Assembly: GCA_027486725.1 (NCBI GenBank)
Contig: JAIXOP010000015.1
Span: forward strand, 124,001 to 188,000
Length of the DNA: 64,000 nt
DNA from: Burkholderiales bacterium
Lineage (GTDB): Bacteria; Pseudomonadota; Gammaproteobacteria; Burkholderiales; Burkholderiaceae_A
Direction: 5' to 3'
The position numbers were made by a program, and so were the translations under genes. Shown here one piece after another: positions 61,136 through 64,000 of the stretch. The notes under the pieces are model-generated. The model saw only the letters and a list, made by a program, of their open reading frames with translations. It did not search any database and was not told the origin of the DNA. How positions within the stretch are numbered: position 1 is the first letter of the stretch; every line of letters begins with the position of its first letter.

Positions 61136-62285
61136 GCAGTGCCTCCACAATGGTGACGCGCGATGCACGAATGGCGGGAAGCATTCCCCCAATCACACCC
61201 ATCGCGATGGAAAACGCCAGAGCCTGACCCACCACCGAGGCAGTCAGGGTGAACCCAAACGAGAGCTCCGAAAAGCTCTGGAAGTTGGTGGTCGAGAACT
61301 GAAGGTTGGAAAAGCCGCTGGCGATGATCACCCCCACCACACCGCCCACCAGCGACAAGAAAACGCTCTCCATCAGGAAGGCCAGCAGGATGTCGGTGCG
61401 CTGAAAGCCCAACGCCCGCAGCGTGCCGATCTCGGCGGTGCGCGTTGCAACGGCCGACTGCATGGTGATGGTCGCCCCGATCACCGCCCCAATGGAAAAG
61501 ATCACGGTGAGCGAGAGGCCCAAAATCCGAATGAATCTGGACAAGGACTCGCTTTGATCGGAATAGAACTGCTGCTCGGGCTTGGCCTGCACTGTCAGGC
61601 GCGGGTCAGTCCTCAGCCGATCAATGAACTGCTGGGCCAGGGCCGGGTCGACAAGGCGCACAATGATCGAGGAGTAATTGACCCGACGAAAGCTCTGCAT
61701 CAACACATCGGCATCGGCCCAGACCTCCGAATCAAAGCCGCTCGCGCCGCCATCGAAGATGCCCACGACCTGCCAGCTCTGACCACCAAACCGGATCTGT
61801 CCGCCAAGGTCGAGGCCCTGAAACTGCCGCGCAGCCGCACTGCCCACAATGAGTTCATTGGCCCCAGGCCGAACCGCCCGACCATCGATGATCTGAATCT
61901 GCCGACGCAGGCCAACCCCCAGGGGGGTTGTGCCGCGGACCACCAGATTGCTCGGACGCCCAGTGCTGCGCTTTTTCAAATTCACCAGCACCAGGGCCTC
62001 GCGCGAGGCCTGCGACTCACCCAGATTCATGACCTCGGGCTGCTGCACGATGATGTTGGCCTGAGTGCGGTCGATGGAGCTCTGAACCTCGCTGGCTGAC
62101 CCCTGCCGGGTGATGACCACATTGTCGGCCTCGCCCGTGCCGACCAGGGTCTCCTTCAATCCGGCATCGAGCATGAGCACCGAGGCAAAGACCGTGACCA
62201 CCAGCGCCATGCCCGAGGCGGTGAGGATGGTGGTGATGCGCCGCACCCAGAGATTGCGAAAGCTGTACGCCAGAGGAATGGCCAT
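61125..62285 (-). CDS. ABC transporter permease, MacB/FtsX type (second of two)
   Basis: The 386-residue product has one N-terminal helix after FRNLWVRRITTILTASGMAL, a ~200-residue periplasmic MacB-type domain (NVVITRQGSASEVQSSIDRT at its start), and a C-terminal FtsX triplet with GTLRALGFQRTDILLAFLME. It shares one base (TGATG) with the stop of the preceding permease. Its length equals that of the neighbour, but the two sequences differ clearly, so they probably form a heterodimer. Substrate unknown. Confidence 0.9.
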   Translation of the reverse strand: MAIPLAYSFRNLWVRRITTILTASGMALVVTVFASVLMLDAGLKETLVGTGEADNVVITRQGSASEVQSSIDRTQANIIVQQPEVMNLGESQASREALVLVNLKKRSTGRPSNLVVRGTTPLGVGLRRQIQIIDGRAVRPGANELIVGSAAARQFQGLDLGGQIRFGGQSWQVVGIFDGGASGFDSEVWADADVLMQSFRRVNYSSIIVRLVDPALAQQFIDRLRTDPRLTVQAKPEQQFYSDQSESLSRFIRILGLSLTVIFSIGAVIGATITMQSAVATRTAEIGTLRALGFQRTDILLAFLMESVFLSLVGGVVGVIIASGFSNLQFSTTNFQSFSELSFGFTLTASVVGQALAFSIAMGVIGGMLPAIRASRVTIVEALRAV

Positions 62286-63445
62286 CAGGCGATCGCTCTC
62301 AAGCCATCGACAATGCGGATGCGATATGCCTTGATGGCGGGGGCCACCGCCGCCACCAGGCCAGTGAGCACGGCGGCTGCGATCTGCATGCCCACGGTCT
62401 CAGACGAGACCTCAAAACTGCGGAACAAGGTGCCGGTGGCCGAGTGAAACGCATCGGAGGCGGGGAAGGTCAGGGCAATGCCCACCGCGCCCCCAAGGGC
62501 CGCCAGCAGCACAGACTCGGCCGAAATCAGGCCCGCAACGAAGCTGGGCGAAAAGCCCAGGGCCTTCAAGGTCGCGTACTCGCTTGTCCGCTCGCGGGCA
62601 GTCATTGCCATGGTGTTGGCCATCACCGCCATGATGATCAGGATCACCACAAACGAGACCGCACGAATGGCCAGCACGATGGTCTCGATCATGGACACAA
62701 AGCCCAGCTGAAATGCCTGTTCGGTCTCGGTCAGGGTCTCTTTGGGCGAATTGGAGAAGATGCCATCAATGGCCAGGGACACCTCGGCGGCCCGCGATGG
62801 GTCAGAAATCTTGGTGATGAAGACCCCGACCGAGTCGGCCTCGCGATTCAGGGGCCGCTTCTTCATGTCCTCGTTGAGGTAGCTCCAGTGAAAGTACATC
62901 TGACGCGTGTCGGTGGTCTCCTCGGCGCCATCGAAAATCCCCGCAACCAAGAACTGCCAATTGCCCGGAAAGACCGTGCCGCGCAGATTGATGATGTCGC
63001 CGGGAGCAAAGCCATGCTCCTCGGCCAGCCTGCGGCCCACCACCGCAGACCTGGGGTCCCGCTGAAAGACCCGATAGGTGGCCTCGTCCATCACGAACTC
63101 GGGGTAGATCTGGAAGTAGGTGTCGACATCGACCGCAAACTGCGGAAAGAAGCTGCGCGTGTCCTTGTAGACCCCACCAAACCACCGCGAGTAACTGATG
63201 GCCTCCACCCCATCGACCCCTCGGATGCGTTCCTCATAGGACTTGGGCAAAGGAAACACCAGTGAAATGGCGCTTCGGGTGATCAGGCGAGCCTTGGATG
63301 CGCTCTCGGCGCCCGAGTACCAGGCCTCCACGACCGTCGACAGCAGGCCAAAGGCGAGCACCGAAATGGCAAGACCAATCAAGGTGAGGAGGGATCGACT
63401 GGAATTGCGCCACAGATTGAGCGCAATCAAGCGGGCAATCAGCAC
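62285..63445 (-). CDS. ABC transporter permease, MacB/FtsX type (first of two)
   Basis: The 386-residue product has an N-terminal helix ([20 protein letters not shown]), a periplasmic domain with [20 protein letters not shown], and an FtsX triplet with the coupling helix [20 protein letters not shown] that docks on the ATPase. The ATG overlaps the end of the ATPase gene by 7 bases. Related to LolC/E, MacB and DevC permeases; substrate is unknown. Confidence 0.9.
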   Translation of the reverse strand: MLIARLIALNLWRNSSRSLLTLIGLAISVLAFGLLSTVVEAWYSGAESASKARLITRSAISLVFPLPKSYEERIRGVDGVEAISYSRWFGGVYKDTRSFFPQFAVDVDTYFQIYPEFVMDEATYRVFQRDPRSAVVGRRLAEEHGFAPGDIINLRGTVFPGNWQFLVAGIFDGAEETTDTRQMYFHWSYLNEDMKKRPLNREADSVGVFITKISDPSRAAEVSLAIDGIFSNSPKETLTETEQAFQLGFVSMIETIVLAIRAVSFVVILIIMAVMANTMAMTARERTSEYATLKALGFSPSFVAGLISAESVLLAALGGAVGIALTFPASDAFHSATGTLFRSFEVSSETVGMQIAAAVLTGLVAAVAPAIKAYRIRIVDGLRAIA

Positions 63446-64000
63446 GGCGCCGACTCCAGCTGACCTTTTTCCAAGTGAATGATGGCCCGGGCGGCCTCCG
63501 CGGCCTTCGGATCGTGGGTGACCATCAGGATGGTCTTGCCGGACTCCCGATGGAGGCGCTGCAGCATGGCAAGGATCTCAGTGGCCGACTGCCGATCGAG
63601 GTCTCCGGTGGGCTCATCGGCCACGATGAGATCGGGGTCGGTGATCAGCGCCCGAGCAATCGCCACCCGCTGCTGCTGTCCGCCCGAGAGCTCGTTGGGC
63701 GTATGCCCCATGCGGTCTGCAAGGCCCACCGCAGTCAGCGCATGGACCACACGGCGGTGGCGCTCTGCCCGCGGCAGATCCGTCAGCTGCAGGGGGAGCG
63801 CGACGTTTTCATAAGCGGTGAGCACGGGGATCAGGTTGTAGAACTGAAAAATGAAGCCCACATGCTTTGCCCGCCAACGGGCCAGCTCGGCGTCGGAGAG
63901 CGTGGAGATGTCGATGCCCGAGATGATGATGTTGCCCTCGCTGGGTCGGTCGATGCCCGCGATGAGATTGAGCAGGGTGCTTTTGCCCGACCCCGAGGGC
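63439..64000 (-). CDS. ABC transporter ATPase, LolD/MacB type (cut by window edge)
   Basis: The gene begins beyond the right edge; ~186 C-terminal residues are present. Walker A ([13 protein letters not shown]) lies right at the edge, followed by the Q-loop in [20 protein letters not shown], the signature [16 protein letters not shown], Walker [13 protein letters not shown], and the H-loop His in [22 protein letters not shown] and the short C-terminus are typical of the LolD/MacB/FtsE group. It drives the three permeases downstream. Confidence 0.95.
   Translation of the reverse strand, partial: PSGSGKSTLLNLIAGIDRPSEGNIIISGIDISTLSDAELARWRAKHVGFIFQFYNLIPVLTAYENVALPLQLTDLPRAERHRRVVHALTAVGLADRMGHTPNELSGGQQQRVAIARALITDPDLIVADEPTGDLDRQSATEILAMLQRLHRESGKTILMVTHDPKAAEAARAIIHLEKGQLESAPC

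Overview
The window looks like chromosomal DNA of a flagellated, GC-rich betaproteobacterium, most likely Burkholderiales. The support is a metG - DUF3460 - scpA run, a fliDST + fliK-like + FlhB-tail set beside a single large fli/flg cluster, and codons strongly biased to G/C in the third position. No rRNA, tRNA, CRISPR array, transposase or integrase was found. Coding density is very high: no gene-free stretch exceeds 300 bases, and most neighbours overlap by 1-17 bases.

Bases 1-22500 are a flagellar locus. It starts inside fliD and runs rightward through fliS, fliT, a second small FliK-like protein and a free-standing FlhB-tail protein. It meets fliE head-on. It continues from a possible sigma-28 promoter through fliFGHIJKLMNOPQR. 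A leftward flgBCDEFGHIJKL operon then faces it. Rod, hook, hook-filament junction, MS ring, C ring, ATPase and export gate (FliPQR) are all encoded. Flagellin, flhA, full-length flhB, flgA, flgM, flgN and the mot genes are not in the window.

Bases 22600-37500 are leftward transport operons: a TRAP importer (dctP-dctQ-dctM) translationally coupled to an amidase, an RND pump with an unusually short adaptor, and a YejABEF-type peptide ABC importer. Rightward from 37588 come fabI, a SenB-family glycosyltransferase and thyA, facing a small CbiX-like chelatase.

Bases 40839-47760 form the most unusual block. A soluble PAS-rich chemoreceptor has two tandem PAS domains, each carrying the His and Arg of the FixL/DosP haem-oxygen sensors. 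It is followed by a Baeyer-Villiger-type monooxygenase with a short-chain dehydrogenase, a repeat-containing lipoprotein, an AlkB-type alkane hydroxylase and a DoxX protein. Three inverted repeats in the intergenic spaces are candidate operators.

Bases 47763-58304 are mostly housekeeping: folA, dcd, metG, DUF3460, scpA, murB, yaaA, a tautomerase, rlmJ, a PhoD-type phosphatase and aceA. From 58538 to the right edge an ABC system runs leftward, with one LolD/MacB-type ATPase (cut by the edge) and three FtsX-type permeases. Several systems hang together: motility plus an oxygen-type chemoreceptor, uptake plus amide hydrolysis, and oxidation of a hydrophobic carbon source. The last two links are inferred from gene position only.
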